From assembly GCA_024663395.1 (NCBI GenBank), contig JANFAH010000004.1:1302001-1366000 (forward strand): a stretch of 64,000 bases of DNA, read 5' to 3'. Origin of the DNA: Pisolithus tinctorius. Its lineage: Eukaryota; Basidiomycota; Agaricomycetes; Boletales; Pisolithaceae. Positions 1 through 11,600 of this stretch are shown here, one piece after another. The notes below the pieces were generated by a model, which made no database searches, was not told where the DNA came from, and worked only from the letters and a program-made list of their open reading frames with translations. Positions within the stretch are counted from its first letter, which is position 1, and every line of letters begins with the position of its first letter. Position numbers and translations under genes: made by a program.

Positions 1-659
1 TTTAACCATGTCGACCGCAGCCCGAGTCGTAGCATGCTCGAGTACAATTCGCAGCTTTGGAAACGTGTCATGGAGCTTTTTCAGGTGTGGAAGGAATGCG
101 TTTTCGGCATTAAGCACGCAGGTATTCTGAACCTCTGTTTTAATGATGGGAACAAAAGTTTCACTGCCTGCTTACTGAAGCAGCATCTGATGGCACTTCT
201 CCATGAAGGTTCAAGACCAGATCGCACTTCTGCATCTCCTCGAACACGGGATAGTAGATTTCGTACGATTCGATACCACCATCAGAATTGGTAGTCACAC
301 CTCTGGGATAGGATTTGACGCCAGCGATCCCAGCTTCCTTCGCCTTCCTTACCTCCTCCGGAGTCAGATCCGGTGATAGATAGAGTGTCATTAGGTAGTC
401 GACACTGCTATCGATAGCCTTTAGCCGTTCTCTGTATGCAATAGCCTGTTCCGTCTTCGTGATCGGAGGCCTGAGATTAGGCTGCCATTCACGTTAGGAC
501 GATGGGGGCCATCAACGGGAGATCGCTTGCCATAACATAAGCCAGATCAAATCCACCTTTGCGAACTTGCGGAGTAACTACCTCAGATAGCTCTCCTTGA
601 CGCAGATGGACGTGAAAGTCTGCGGGTGACTCGACGGTTACCTCGGTGGGAGCGGACAT
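1..659 (-). CDS. URA4: Dihydroorotase (partial, C-terminus beyond window)
   Basis: Cyclises carbamoyl-aspartate to dihydroorotate in cytosolic pyrimidine synthesis. Three exons are visible: 659-531, 481-176 and 132 to the window edge. The start MSAPTEVTVESPADFHVHLR carries the zinc-binding HxH near residue 16. Exon 2 contains the family stretch GVKSYPRGVTTNSDGGIESY, with the lysine that is carboxylated in this family, followed by LNLHGEVPSD, and exon 3 has KLRIVLEHAT. The first intron (482-530) starts with GC rather than GT. The gene is head-to-head with the kinesin gene, 213 bp between start codons. The family identity is clear; the C-terminal part is outside the window. Confidence 0.93.
482..530 (-). 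other. GC-AG intron in the dihydroorotase gene
   Basis: On the minus strand this 49-nt intron begins GCAAGC, contains CTAAC 15 bases before its end, and ends GGCAG. Removing it joins LAYVM to PNLRPPITKT, which matches the dihydroorotase family exactly; no GT donor gives that join. Confidence 0.82.
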
Positions 660-872
660 GGTCGATTTGACTTTACGCGATTAACGGTGAGAAGGGATAG
701 ATATGGAGCATAGCACGATCACGTGACTGACTCGGTGGACGCGCCTCGTGTTTGACGTTGACTTTTGGATTGGAATTGCGTTCGGTCCCACTGTTCCTCA
801 GTACCAATCAAGAACTAAAGTCCACGGAAGCAACATCTATATATTGTATACTACAGCCGCTGGCTACAAGCA

Positions 873-3800
873 ATGGTCGCTGCTGGATCAATCACTGTCG
901 CAGGTATGCACTCCCATAGCTCTTTCTCGGCATTCAGTTATTGACAACCTTTCGTAGTCCGCCTACGCCCCCCCACAGCATGGGAGGCTGCCAGACTGCC
1001 CGAACCATGCTATGACACCACAATACGCGGAGATGGAACTCTCGCAACACACGTTAGACCGGTCACCGCAACAGCCCCCTTGCGAGAGATTGTCCAAATC
1101 ATCGACGATCGTATCCTCACCTTCGATCCCGTGGACCCCGACAGGGCGCGTTCGTTTGTGGAACGCGGCTTTGCTCCCCCGGGTACAAAACGATACAAGG
1201 ACAAGAGATTCATGTTTGATAGAGTCTTTGACGGCGAAGCTCGGCAAGAGGAGGTGTACGCTGCCACCGCTAAGCCCCTACTCAACGGACTACTTGACGG
1301 TTATAATGCCACTGTGTTTGCATATGGTGTAAGGTTTTCCGGATCCCTTTGCCCGCTCTTGTGACCAACTCCCATTACAGGCCACTGGATGCGGCAAGAC
1401 CCACACGATCAGCGGGGCCGAAGCAGATCCAGGGGTAATTTACCTCGCCATGGCGGACTTGTTCCAACGAATCGAAGATCGTAAGGACGAGTGGAACACT
1501 GAAGTGGTGGTGACGTTCTTGGAGATCTATAACGAGGAGATTCGTGACCTTCTCGCGGAACCTGGGACACCCACCCCACGAGGTGGTCTGCAAATAAGAG
1601 AGGACAAGTTCGTCAGGGTCATTGGCCTCGTTGAGCATCACCCAGCCTCCGCGGAAGATGTCAAACAGATTGTTCTCCTGGGTAACTCCCGTCGAACACA
1701 ATCGCCCACCCATGCGAACGAAACTTCTTCCCGCTCTCATGCCGTTCTCCAAGTACATGTCACTCAAGCACCCCGGACTGCAGCGTTGTCAGAACAACGT
1801 ACAATGGCAACGCTCTCTATAATCGATTTAGCTGGCAGCGAGAGGGCCGCCGCCACTTCCAACATGGGTCAGCGGATGGTAGAAGGGGCCAACATCAACA
1901 AATCTTTACTTGCCCTTGGTAACTGTATCAATGCTCTCTGCGAGAGCGGGGGGGCCGTTCGGCACGTACCGTACCGCAATAGCAAGCTGACACGGTTGCT
2001 CAAATTCTCGCTGGGAGGCAATTGCAAAACTGTCATGATCGTTTGTATCGCCCCCACCTCACAACACTTCGACGATACCCACAACACCCTCCTTTATGCT
2101 GAACGAGCGACAAAAATAAAGACAAGAGTTATCACGCGCAATGTTGTCAACGTCGACCGGCATGTAGGACAATATGTTGAAGCAATCAACCGCCTCAACA
2201 TTGAAGTAGCTGAACTCAAAGCCAAACTCGCTGGGAAGATCAGCGCAGAGAACGAAGTCCTCAAACGTCGGAAGGCCGAAGCTCAGGCAGAGGTCGAACG
2301 AGCGAAGAAGGACATGCAAGCTCGTATGGAGCAAGCACGGGCTTCTATCATTGACGGTGCTTCCTGTACCGGAAAACTCAGCGCGGCCGAAGTCACGCTA
2401 CGCTCCATAAATGCTCGCCTAGCAGAGATCGAAAGCCAGTCATCCCTATCGTCCGATCTCGAAGCAGAGCGTGCCCTTCTGCGAGCTCTCGCAGGCCCAC
2501 AAGAACAAGCGGTTAAATCAGAATCACAACTGAATGTTCGGCTCAGCCGCTCTCAGAACTCACGCAACATGTTTGAAGCAACTCTTCGCGCAGTATGCGA
2601 GCGTCGTTCCGACAACCTGGAAGACGTTAGCATGGAGAATGTGAAGGCTGATGCCATATGGCGCAAAGCCGAAATGGAGCGTGTCAGGGCAGAAGCCGAA
2701 AAGGATGCCGTCAAGGAGTCCTTCCAGTCCCAAGCTGACATTCTGGTAAACTTGTTAGGGATGGTTGGTCGATGCAATGTCGTTCTTGGGGAAGCTTCAC
2801 GGATACTACATACCGCTGTGGAGGAGGGCCGTGAGGGCTTGGAGGGCACAGTGAGGGCGATGACAGCGTCACTCAAGAGTGTTGCCGGGAAGAACGACGA
2901 TGCTTTTGCCGCGTTGCTTGGCCAGACTACGGCCGCTTATACCCAGAGCGGTACATCGGCCATTGATGCGTTTGCGCCCGGGCCGTTTACTCGCGCACTG
3001 CCGGACCAAACATCCCAACCAGTTTCCAAGACATACCGTCGACTGTCATATAATACTATCGCTTCCCCCCCTAGAAGAAGCCACAAAACTCCTCGCAAGT
3101 CATTACGTTCCAGTATTGGGCAGCCGTATCGTCGTGCATCGGATAGAGAAAGGAAAGTTGTTCAATGGAAAGATGAGGCGGGTCAGGGCGACCTTGATGA
3201 TGGCGGGAAGAAGAGCGTTCCACTGTTATCCGTCACTTCCGTCGACAACTCTGAAATTATCCCGCGATGTCAATCAGTTGCTGGTTCAGAAAGTGAATGG
3301 GAAGACGAGCGGACCGATGACAGCCTCAATCTTAGCTTCAACTCTGCTCCGATCCACGGGTCGCTGTCAGCCTCCGGTGCCAAGTCAAATTCGGATCTGA
3401 GACCCAGCACGAGCAGGCGGTCACGGCCGAGCCGACTTGATTCAGGGTTTCTCCCAACCAACGGACAGGGTTTCCTTGGCTCCCTCCAGGAAGCAGATGA
3501 AAGCGCCTCTCCCGCACGGCACCCGTCCCCGCTTTCTGATCGCAGTATGAATTGCCTGACCAATAGTGAAGACGCAAATGCCGCCACACTCTGTATCCCC
3601 AAGAAAGGCGACCGTAGTGCAAGCCCCACACGGCGCCTTCCAACATCCGCCCCGAAGCTAGCGCCTCCCACGAGCAAAACCGCTCGTCGAAGATCAAATA
3701 TTGGCCCCGTTAGGCACGAGAAGACACGTCGGCGCTCGAGTATGATCCCTCAACCTTCACCACCTGGCGAAGATGCGGGCGAATCAGGTGGACCACGTAA

Positions 3801-3987
3801 GGGGGAGACCATTGGACGTTCACCTGCGAAACGGCCCAAGCGGTTGTCCTTACTTGCAAATGCGTCAAGGTCACTGAGGGTAAAAGGCCCGAGCCCCTTT
3901 GCGGCTACTTTGACTATCCCGACCACTAATGCAGACTGCATCAGCGCAGACTGTAGCATGAGAAGCTCGAAACCATCATGGCGATAA
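873..3987 (+). CDS. KIP3: Kinesin-8 (Kip3-type) motor protein
   Basis: Plus-end-directed, microtubule-depolymerising motor that acts in spindle positioning and length control. Exons 873-903, 958-1328 and 1381-3987 give 1,002 aa in frame. The N-terminal motor has the P-loop FAYGATGCGKTHTISG (rebuilt across the second intron), switch I SSRSHAVLQ, switch II IIDLAGSERA and HVPYRNSKLTRLLKFSLGG. The ATGCGKT form of the P-loop and the family-like neck point to kinesin-8. A coiled coil follows (about residues 375-460), then a long basic, Ser/Pro-rich tail with RRSSMIP- and KRPKRLS-type patches that could bind microtubules or be phosphorylated. The start was chosen because MVAAGSITVAVRLRPP is the usual beginning of a kinesin motor. 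The subfamily call is from memory of Kip3 sequences. Confidence 0.9.
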
Positions 3988-4468
3988 CTTCACTGCTGAT
4001 TTTTTCTCTCTCATTAGACCTCGAATTGTATTCTGTCACCTCACTTTACTCCATTCCCGTATCTTCATGCATCCTATCGCTTTGCCCTCGTCGTTATACC
4101 CTCATGTCTGTCTTTGTTTTACGTGTTGTAAAGGAAGCCGGTTATACCTCTTCATGTCGTCCATTTCTGTCATCGATATAACCGGTCACGTACCGTATAT
4201 GTCCATAGTACACTATCCTGATACTATACGTGTAATTTTGCAGAGCTTTCGGTTCACCGGACGCACATACATACCGCAAAGTATCCATGTTTTCCACACA
4301 AACGAGGAAATCGACTGTAGCTGATCGTGGTGCACAAAGACAACGTCGCTGGAGTGCGAATGGTGAGAGACAATCCCTTGTCGGAGGCATGGATAGTGAC
4401 AGGTCGTTCTGGTAAACTAGTCTGGAGCCATCGACGTATCAATCCGTGTGCCAAATACGATTACTATA
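3988..4468. other. Intergenic, convergent 3' ends
   Basis: Lies between the stop codons of the kinesin and p24 genes, which converge. It is T-rich near the kinesin stop. The open frames on both strands lack family resemblance. Probably the two 3' UTRs; no RNA gene or repeat seen. Confidence 0.5.
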
Positions 4469-5343
4469 TCAAATTATGCGTTTCACTTCGAAAAATGACT
4501 AGCAATCCTGTGAATAAAATCTTCTTGGATCATCTCGTACACGGAACTCACTTTTAAGTAGTATATTTGCCATGCGACGACAGAGAATAAAACAATAGCT
4601 TGCAGAACAGACCACCACTTCACACGGTCGTTCGTAGACTCTGCAGTGTCTCTGTGCCTGCGTTCCCGAACAACGATGTACTCTTGTTCGTCTTTGACTG
4701 CCAGTAAACCTATGGCTAACGAGCGAATTTCGCGCTCCACAGGTGCAACGATGTCCGCTGCGGACTTTGTTAGGGGATACAACAGGGAGTGAAGTCGACC
4801 GACCTTCTTCAGGGATATATATGATACCGTGGACGTTGAAACTGTAGGATACACACAAATTAAATGCAAGAGTCTAATTATGTGACGATGGAATACATAC
4901 CTGACCTGCTTGTCAGCCATGGTGCTCATCTGGTTGGAGAAACAGTATTCATAGCGCCCATCCTTTTCTGCTGTTATTGACGCAGAACCAGTGCTTTGTC
5001 GAATTTGTTTAGCCAATACGTCTCCTTCCGGGTCCGTGAGCTCAAGATTCAAACATGTAAGTCATTGAGAGCAGAGCACCAGGAGTGACCCATACCCAAA
5101 AATCGATATCCAAATGGCCACCCTCCCCCACTTGATATGTGACGGTCATCTGGTCGGTTCGTCAAGACTCCACGCGCCATCATCAGAAACGCGGTGGCAA
5201 CAGACCTGGTCATGCTGATGAAGGTCCTCGAAAAAACACTCCTTCGTGGACGCCTCTACAGTAATCTTATGAGCCGAAACGAACGTAGACAGGACGGAGA
5301 GCAGCAGAATGCAAAGGAGGGTCATTACAGAGCGTCGTGACAT
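4469..5343 (-). CDS. p24/emp24 family ER-Golgi cargo receptor
   Basis: Type I membrane protein of COPI/COPII vesicles that helps sort cargo such as GPI-anchored proteins. Six exons (5343-5206, 5149-5096, 5040-4901, 4841-4804, 4757-4552, 4498-4469) give 201 aa, the normal family length. It starts with a signal peptide (MSRRSVMTLLCILLLSVLS), then a GOLD domain with ECFFEDL, HDQMTVTYQVGEGGHLDIDF and the paired cysteine in YEYCFSNQMS. A coiled coil (VEREIRSLAIGLLAVKDEQEY) precedes one membrane span and the cytosolic tail YLKSFFEVKRII, which carries the FF COPII signal and a basic COPI-type signal. The tail appears only if the last intron (4499-4551) is removed. It is probably the Erv25/Erp or Emp24 type; I do not assign the subclass. 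Confidence 0.93.
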
Positions 5344-5524
5344 GCTGAAAGCAGGGCTTGGACGTGGTGTATGGTGGTAAGACCCCGGGAGTACTAGTGT
5401 ATGTGTCTGGGGGTGACCGGGGTCGAACACGGTCAATCGTTGATTTTTTTGGCACAGATTAGAGTCTGTGATATTCAATCCACCCTTGCTCCCTCATCTT
5501 ACTTTCGCCGCCCAAACACAAATC

Positions 5525-6381
5525 ATGGCCGATGCAAGCGATAATCCACTCGCACCAAAGGTTAGTTGGAAAAACCATTTTATACAGGGCAGATGCGTTG
5601 TGCCATCTATCGAGATCATCCACGCTGATCTATCACCCCCGCAGCAGCAAGAAGAAGACACCGAAGTCCACTTCGAGCCTGTCATTAAGCTTACTGAACA
5701 AGTCGAGACAAGGACCCTTGAGGAAGATGAAGATGTTATGTTCAAGATGTAAGTATGGCCGTTACCGATTGCACCGTCATCGATCTGTGTCTTTTCTGAT
5801 CGCCACAATCACAGGCGTGCCAAACTATTCCGATTTGATACCTCAGCAAGCGAGTGGAAGGAAAGAGGAACTGGCGATGTTCGTCTCCTCCAACACAGGC
5901 AGACGAAGAAGGTTCGGCTGGTGATGCGACGTGACAAGACTCTGAAAGTCTGTGCGAACCACCTAAGTATGACCTTCAACTTTGTTTTATAAAGAGTCGG
6001 AGAGTTGACTGGCATCGTATAGTTACTTCCAGTATGCACCTCCAACCCAACGTCGGATCTGACAGGAGCTGGGTGTGGAAGGTTGCCGCCGACTATGCTG
6101 AGAACCCACCCACTGCCGAAACGCTGGCCATCCGCTTCGCGAACTCAGAAAGTGAGTGAATTTTTTGTCCATCGATGGGTTTGATTTCTGACGGGACGCG
6201 TCCAGATGCACAGCAATTTAAGAAAGAATTTGAACGAGCTCAAATGATCAATGCAGGAGGGCTCGACTTTGACGAGAAGGAAAAGGAAGTCAACAAAGAA
6301 GAGAACGTAGAGGAGGAATGTCATGAAGAAGAAAAGCAGGAAAAGGAAAAGGAGACAGCCACCGCCGACGAGAAGGAGTGA
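5525..6381 (+). CDS. YRB1: Ran-binding protein 1 (RanBP1/Yrb1)
   Basis: Cytoplasmic cofactor that binds Ran-GTP and, with RanGAP, ends nuclear transport cycles. Five exons (5525-5560, 5645-5748, 5815-5966, 6023-6151, 6206-6381) give 198 aa. The Ran-binding domain is complete: [58 protein letters not shown] and the C-terminal [30 protein letters not shown]. The tail is very acidic and Lys/Glu-rich, as in other RanBP1 proteins. The first intron is 84 nt, a multiple of three without stop codons, so its removal rests on family alignment rather than on frame. Divergent from the p24 gene with 181 bp between starts. Confidence 0.93.
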
Positions 6382-6677
6382 TCGGTAAAGCTGCTTACCC
6401 TGTTTATCTTTCGTTGGTCATCCTATCCACTTCCGAGACGACAACTCCGGGATTTCTCATTTGCATGATGACCCAGCTACCTCGACATTTCTCTTTACCA
6501 TCCACTCTCTCCACTTGATAGTGTAGAAGAACCAGTCCGACATTTACTTAGGCATGTCCACGAGATACCGGGAAGAAGTCGTTCCTTTCATAAACCAGCT
6601 TTACTTGAGGTTCCTAAACCCTGTGGCGAATAATACACACAAATAACATGAGGTACAGAATCATATCAATATTCCTC

Positions 6678-9001
6678 TTACACTCGCTTTCCCCGCTCCT
6701 CACGCATCCACGCCGCTCGAAAAGCCGCGCCTTCCGTTCTTGACCAATACATGGCTGGCTTCTTTCCTAGGGCCACGTCCTCATCGATGAGTACATGCCG
6801 AACACTCTGCGACAGCCCACTGATATTTAGCAAGAAGAATCCACCTTCACGAGCCACTTACTGAGCCTCTGAAAAATTGGTTAGATAACCCACGGCAAAG
6901 GGGACAACGATGACTTACGGTACCTCGAACATTGGTTCCAATAACAGACCCTCCTATACACAGCGCGTCGGAAGCCGCAAACTGGATCGGCTATCCAATA
7001 ACTTACCATGATCCCCCGCAGACCCCTTGCACCCCCACCCCTCTCCGAAGCCTTTCGACATATTTGCTCGAGGGCTGCACTAGTGAATTTTATCTCGACA
7101 CCCGAATAGTTAAAGAGTGCGGTATATTGGGAAATAAGCGAGCCCTGGACTTCAGTGAGAATTCGGCGAAGGTCCGGAACAGTAAGAGGGGACAAGGTTG
7201 CGATAGACGGGATGCGGGACACAAACTCTGGTATGAATCTAAGTAGACGATTAACGAAATGAAGAATGGAGGCAGTAGGAGCGTATTACCCATATTTCAC
7301 GAGGTCTGTTGTTCATTGCATTAGTAAGCGACTAGTTCAATATCAATCGCACGCCTACCTGTCGGTTCCACCATGTCAAGGACATTGTGGGACGATCCTC
7401 GATTGGAGGTGAAAAAGGGTACAGATCCTCCACTTTCTGATTCATCTTCTTTGGGTGCCAAGGTAGCAGTAAAACCAATGGACTGAGGAATAGCGTAGAA
7501 GTGTCATCACAGCGCCGTAGAAAGAGTGGGACTTACCCCCCTAGCCATCCTCCGCTTCACAACGGCATCTAGCCCAACAAAAGCCCCGCTAAAGATGAAC
7601 AGAACATTCGACGTGTCGATGTCATGCATTTCGGGTCGTGCTGTTATTGCAGGCATGAGATATATGACCACGGAAATGTGAATTCAGGTATCACTTACGA
7701 GAAGCTTGGCTCTGTCCTCTCGCTCCCGGTCGTGATCTAACTTCGCCAGCACCGATTGGGGGTACATCAAGTCCCGATGATCTGCCCTGCACCGTGACCA
7801 TCGATCCTTCCATCATGCGCAATAGGGCCTGTTGAACACCTTCCCCACCGACATCCCGAGAACCTTCGGTTCCGGCTCCCCCAGACTTCCGCGCAATCTT
7901 GTCGACCTCATCAATGTATACTATACCCATGCTACCGGAGTGTTCTCAACTTTTCTTTAGATACGAGGAAAGAAAAATACGGATACCTAGCTCGGGTAGG
8001 GTCCCAGTCAGCTGCTTGCAACTGTGGAAATTGAATCACTCGCAAAACACGTAGCTTCAACACAACTCACTAATCGTTGTATGGCCATGTCGACATCCTC
8101 CCCCACATCTTTATTGGGTTAGTATATTATAGTGGGTTCTGGGGAGTGAACTGACATCCAGCCTTGAGTGGAAATCGGTCAGTGCGAAGTTGCAGACATA
8201 TATATATATATAGCCATGCGCACCTGTGTAAATGATGTGGCATCACTAATCGAAAACGGAACGTCTAACACTCGAGCGAGTGTACGTGCAAGCAATGTCT
8301 TCCCTGAGTGTGTTTATGGATATCATCGTACGCAATTTTAATGCGTCACAGAGCGTACCAGATCCAGTCGGTCCGCTTGACAGCAAAATTCTTAGAGGGT
8401 GTTGCTAGAACGTAGACACAAGTAGTCACATTACTAGAACGTTACTCTTTTCAAGCATAGGATATGGTTGAGAGGGTTGCCACGAAAGTTGTCGGACGCG
8501 TTTGGGATGAGGATGGATTTGCGCAGTGGTCACTGCTGGGGACTGTTGAGGCCACTCGATATCGATATCTCGGGCAACCTACCACCTCGAGAGCTTGACT
8601 CATCCCAACTTTGTGTGTCTACCTGCTTCTCAATGGCGGAGAGATTGGCACGTACTCGGTTATAGTGGTTGAAAACGCTGCATGCTGTCATGTACAACCT
8701 CGAGTCATACATCGGAGAATTGGCACCCACGCAACAGAAAGAATCTTCTTCGCCCTCTCTTGTCCAATTACGAATTGGTTGAGGTAGTGGACCAGCTACT
8801 CCCGAGAGTAAGTGGATACCCTGACCTCAGTCCAATGCAGCTCACCTGTCTTGGGGTTGTGAGACTCAATGATCTCATGAAAGCTTCTTCCTCTGGCTCT
8901 TCCGGTTGTAAGTACTCATGGCGCGCTTGGGTTCTGAGATTGCGAACTGGAATTTGAAGCGAACAAGCACACCGGGTCAACTGACGGCAAGATAACAGCA
9001 T
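6678..9001 (-). CDS. MCX1: Mitochondrial ClpX-type AAA+ unfoldase
   Basis: AAA+ protein unfoldase of the mitochondrial matrix. About 17 exons. The N-terminus [20 protein letters not shown] is rich in Arg and Ser/Thr and looks like a mitochondrial presequence. No C4 zinc domain is seen. Motifs in order: [20 protein letters not shown], Walker A GPTGSGKT, pore loop AGYVGEDVD, Walker [53 protein letters not shown] (an IGF-type loop that contacts ClpP), [30 protein letters not shown] and the end [20 protein letters not shown]. Three exons are only 7, 7 and 16 nt long. The join before Walker A is uncertain (30-nt intron 8405-8434, or a shifted donor and acceptor). Head-to-head with cactin, 163 bp apart. 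Confidence 0.92.
6862..6868 (-). other. 7-nt micro-exon of ClpX
   Basis: AGGCTCA sits between an acceptor (TTTTTCAG) and a donor (GTAAGT). Including it builds EVPGSSVRHVLI, the conserved ClpX C-terminal stretch; skipping it shifts the frame. Confidence 0.78.
7290..7305 (-). other. 16-nt micro-exon of ClpX
   Basis: ACCTCGTGAAATATGG between ACAG and GTAATA. It encodes DLVKYG and joins MVEPT to [10 protein letters not shown], as expected for the family. Confidence 0.75.
8156..8162 (-). other. 7-nt micro-exon of ClpX
   Basis: GCTGGAT between CTCAAG and GTCAGT. It supplies the Ala-Gly and first base of Tyr in the pore loop AGYVGED; without it the loop motif and frame are lost. Confidence 0.78.
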
Positions 9002-9164
9002 CTGGATGTGAACAACAGGGGAGCTTGTCCACGAATGCAGGTTACTAACAAGTTCGACTATGTCAGAGTAGCGAGAGGTTGCTATTCCATGGTTTCTAAT
9101 CCAAACAACCCCAAATACCATTATGTGGTATCAAGCACTTTCCTGTTTCCATCTTCTGCTCCCT

Positions 9165-11600
9165 ATGGCTGGTTACGCTTCTCGGTCACCCACAAGGCGT
9201 GAGAAGAGTTTTGAAGCAAGCCCCAGTGGCTCATATAGAGACGAACAACGGGTATCTGCGCGCAGAAGGTCAGACGACCGTAAAGAACGTCGGCGGAGTA
9301 GGAGCAGAGAACGAGATGGTCCCTCGAGCCGCAGAAGAGTCTACGATGACGTTAGGGATAGAGATGATGATTACGTGCGGAAGAGGAGCCGCAGCCCCGG
9401 CAAAGACAGAGATGAGTGCCGGAAGGAGAAGAAGTAGGTTTCCCTATGCCTATACTCTCTATTCAAATTCAATGCTCTGTAGGAGGAAACGCGACAAGTC
9501 GGAAGAACGCAGAGTTAAAAAGGCTGAAAAAAAGAGAATAATGGAGGAAGAGGAGGCCAGACAAGTTGCTGAGCTGAGCATTTACAGTGCGACCGATAAT
9601 CCATTCCACGACGTTAATCTTGGTCAGCAGTTCCGCTGGCACAAGAAAAACGAGAAGGAAAAAAAACTTGGTTTGTCTCAATTCGAAGCTCGGCGGAGGG
9701 ATGCGATTCGACGACAAGAAGCCGAAGAAGAACTAGAGCGGTTACATAGGCGCAGAGCGGAGAGAGAAGCGGAACAGCGCCTCCGTGAAGAGGAGGAGGC
9801 AAGGATGCAACGGCTGACAGAATCTGTTCAGATGACCGAATGGCTGGCAAAAGATGGTCAATTCCAACTTGAGCAGGAGCGTGACCGTGCAGCGATTCGC
9901 ATCAGGGAGAAGAGGGCGAAAGCTATCGATTTCTTGGCTTTGAACCTACGCTATGTGCACCCAATAGAAGGTGAGGAGGATGATACCGGGCTCGAGATCG
10001 ACCTCGACGAGCCATACAATATCCTTGATGTGCGTGTCCTCAGACTTCCTTAGGTGTTCAACTTATACCCTCAGCAGAATCTGAATCCAGCTCAAGTGGA
10101 AGAGCTTCATGATGATATCGAGCGATACCTTAGCCTTGAAGAATCCGAAGTAAACATTGATTTTTGGACAGTAAGTTTTTATAGTGATCCGCGTTCCCCA
10201 TGCAAACCACATCACCTACGTTAGAACATGATGGTGGTATGTAAGGATCGCCTAGACAGGATAAAAGGCATTACCACCGCGGCAGCTGCTACCGTCGAAT
10301 CGGATGTAACCGCACTTTTGGCCGGAAAGAGCTATGAACATCTTGCAACACTGCAGAAGCAAATCCAAGCTAAGCTCTCCGGTGGAGAGCCAGTAGATAC
10401 AGACTATTGGGAAGCACTTCTGAAGAAACTAATAGTGTGGAAAGCCAAGGTATCTGTGATATGAGTAGCTGTTGTAGTCAAGGTTCTAACGTCTTTTTGC
10501 AGGCGAAGTTAAAAGGCCTCCATGAGGTTGTTGTCCGCAACCGTCTAGAACAGTTACGGAAACGCCAACGAGATGAAGCGCTACAAGCCCAGGAGGAATT
10601 GCTTGCAGGGGTTGCACGGTCCGCTGCACAGCATGTGAAAAGCGGACGCCCGGTCGCGGCCGTCGCCGGGACAGGGGAGCCAGATGTGCCGCTTGAGAGC
10701 GTGGAACCTTATGACCGTTCTATGAGTCCACCATTAGTCGATGCTCAGAAATTGAGTGTCGAAGAGCGAGCATTTGAGATCGTGCCTGAAAAGGACCAAC
10801 TGCGGTCACTGGTACTTCCGTCTTCCGTCGGTCAGTGATTTGACTTATTTAACTTTATTTTCAGCTCGAACAACGGCGTGCAGTGGCAGCGTCTCGATAT
10901 GTTCCTAAAGCGGTTCAACCAGTTGTCACGACTGATGCGCCAGAAGTCACAGCTAGTACCGATGTCGCCGACGCTCTTTATAAGGCAGAGGCAGAAAGGG
11001 AATTGGACGAAGAAGAAGAGCTCTTTAACATGGAAGAAAACATAGCTCAACCAGCATCCTACAGTTGGGAAGACAAATGGCGGCCTCGCAAACCTCGTTA
11101 CTTTAATCGCGTGCATACTGGATATGAATGGAACAAGTACAACCAGACGCATTACGAGTATGTCACATGTTAACATCCGCCTCTTGCTGGTATCTGATAA
11201 ATCACAAGTTTGGATAATCCACCGCCCAAGGTGGTGCAAGGCTACAAGTTCAATATATTTTATCCAGATCTCATCGACAAGTCAAAGGCACCAACTTATA
11301 AAATTGTCAAGGAACCTGGCAATGAGGACACTGTCCTATTACATTTCAGTGCTGGGCCACCCTATGAAGATATTGCGTTCCGTATTGTAAACCGAGAATG
11401 GGAATTTTCGCACAAGCGGTATGTCGCATTGCGTTCACATGTAAAAGGCTCCTCGTTTGATGCCTTATTGCAGGGGCTTCCGAAGCAGCTTCGACAGGGG
11501 TTGTCTATCACTTTGGTTCAATTTCCGCCGTAATGTATGGTCTTCCCCAATTTCCTAAATGATATATACTCAATTTTTTTTCCAGTTCTACCGCAAATAA
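9165..11600 (+). CDS. Cactin, spliceosome-associated protein
   Basis: Nuclear protein linked to the spliceosome and pre-mRNA splicing in yeasts and animals. Nine exons (9165-9433, 9483-10029, 10078-10170, 10225-10449, 10503-10811, 10865-11157, 11209-11418, 11474-11534, 11586-11600) give 673 aa in frame. The N-terminus is Arg/Ser-rich, followed by a Lys/Glu-rich helical region. The central domain begins near YSATDNPFHDVNLGQQFRW and TEWLAKDGQFQLEQE. The C-terminal domain has SWEDKWRPRKPRYFNRVHTG, YEWNKYNQTHY, KFNIFYPDLIDK and the end SFDRGCLSLWFNFRRNFYRK, all typical of cactin. The final exon is only 15 nt including the stop. Confidence 0.94.

Noticed and set aside
748..957. 69-codon frame overlapping the kinesin start
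   Set aside because: Out of frame with the motor domain; the true first exon 873-903 gives the standard kinesin beginning.
1375..1767. 130-codon minus-strand frame inside the kinesin gene
   Set aside because: Antisense shadow of the conserved motor domain.
8196..8212. TATATA run that could be a promoter TATA box or a microsatellite
   Set aside because: It lies inside a ClpX intron between two verified exons, so it is not a promoter, and it is too short to be a notable repeat.
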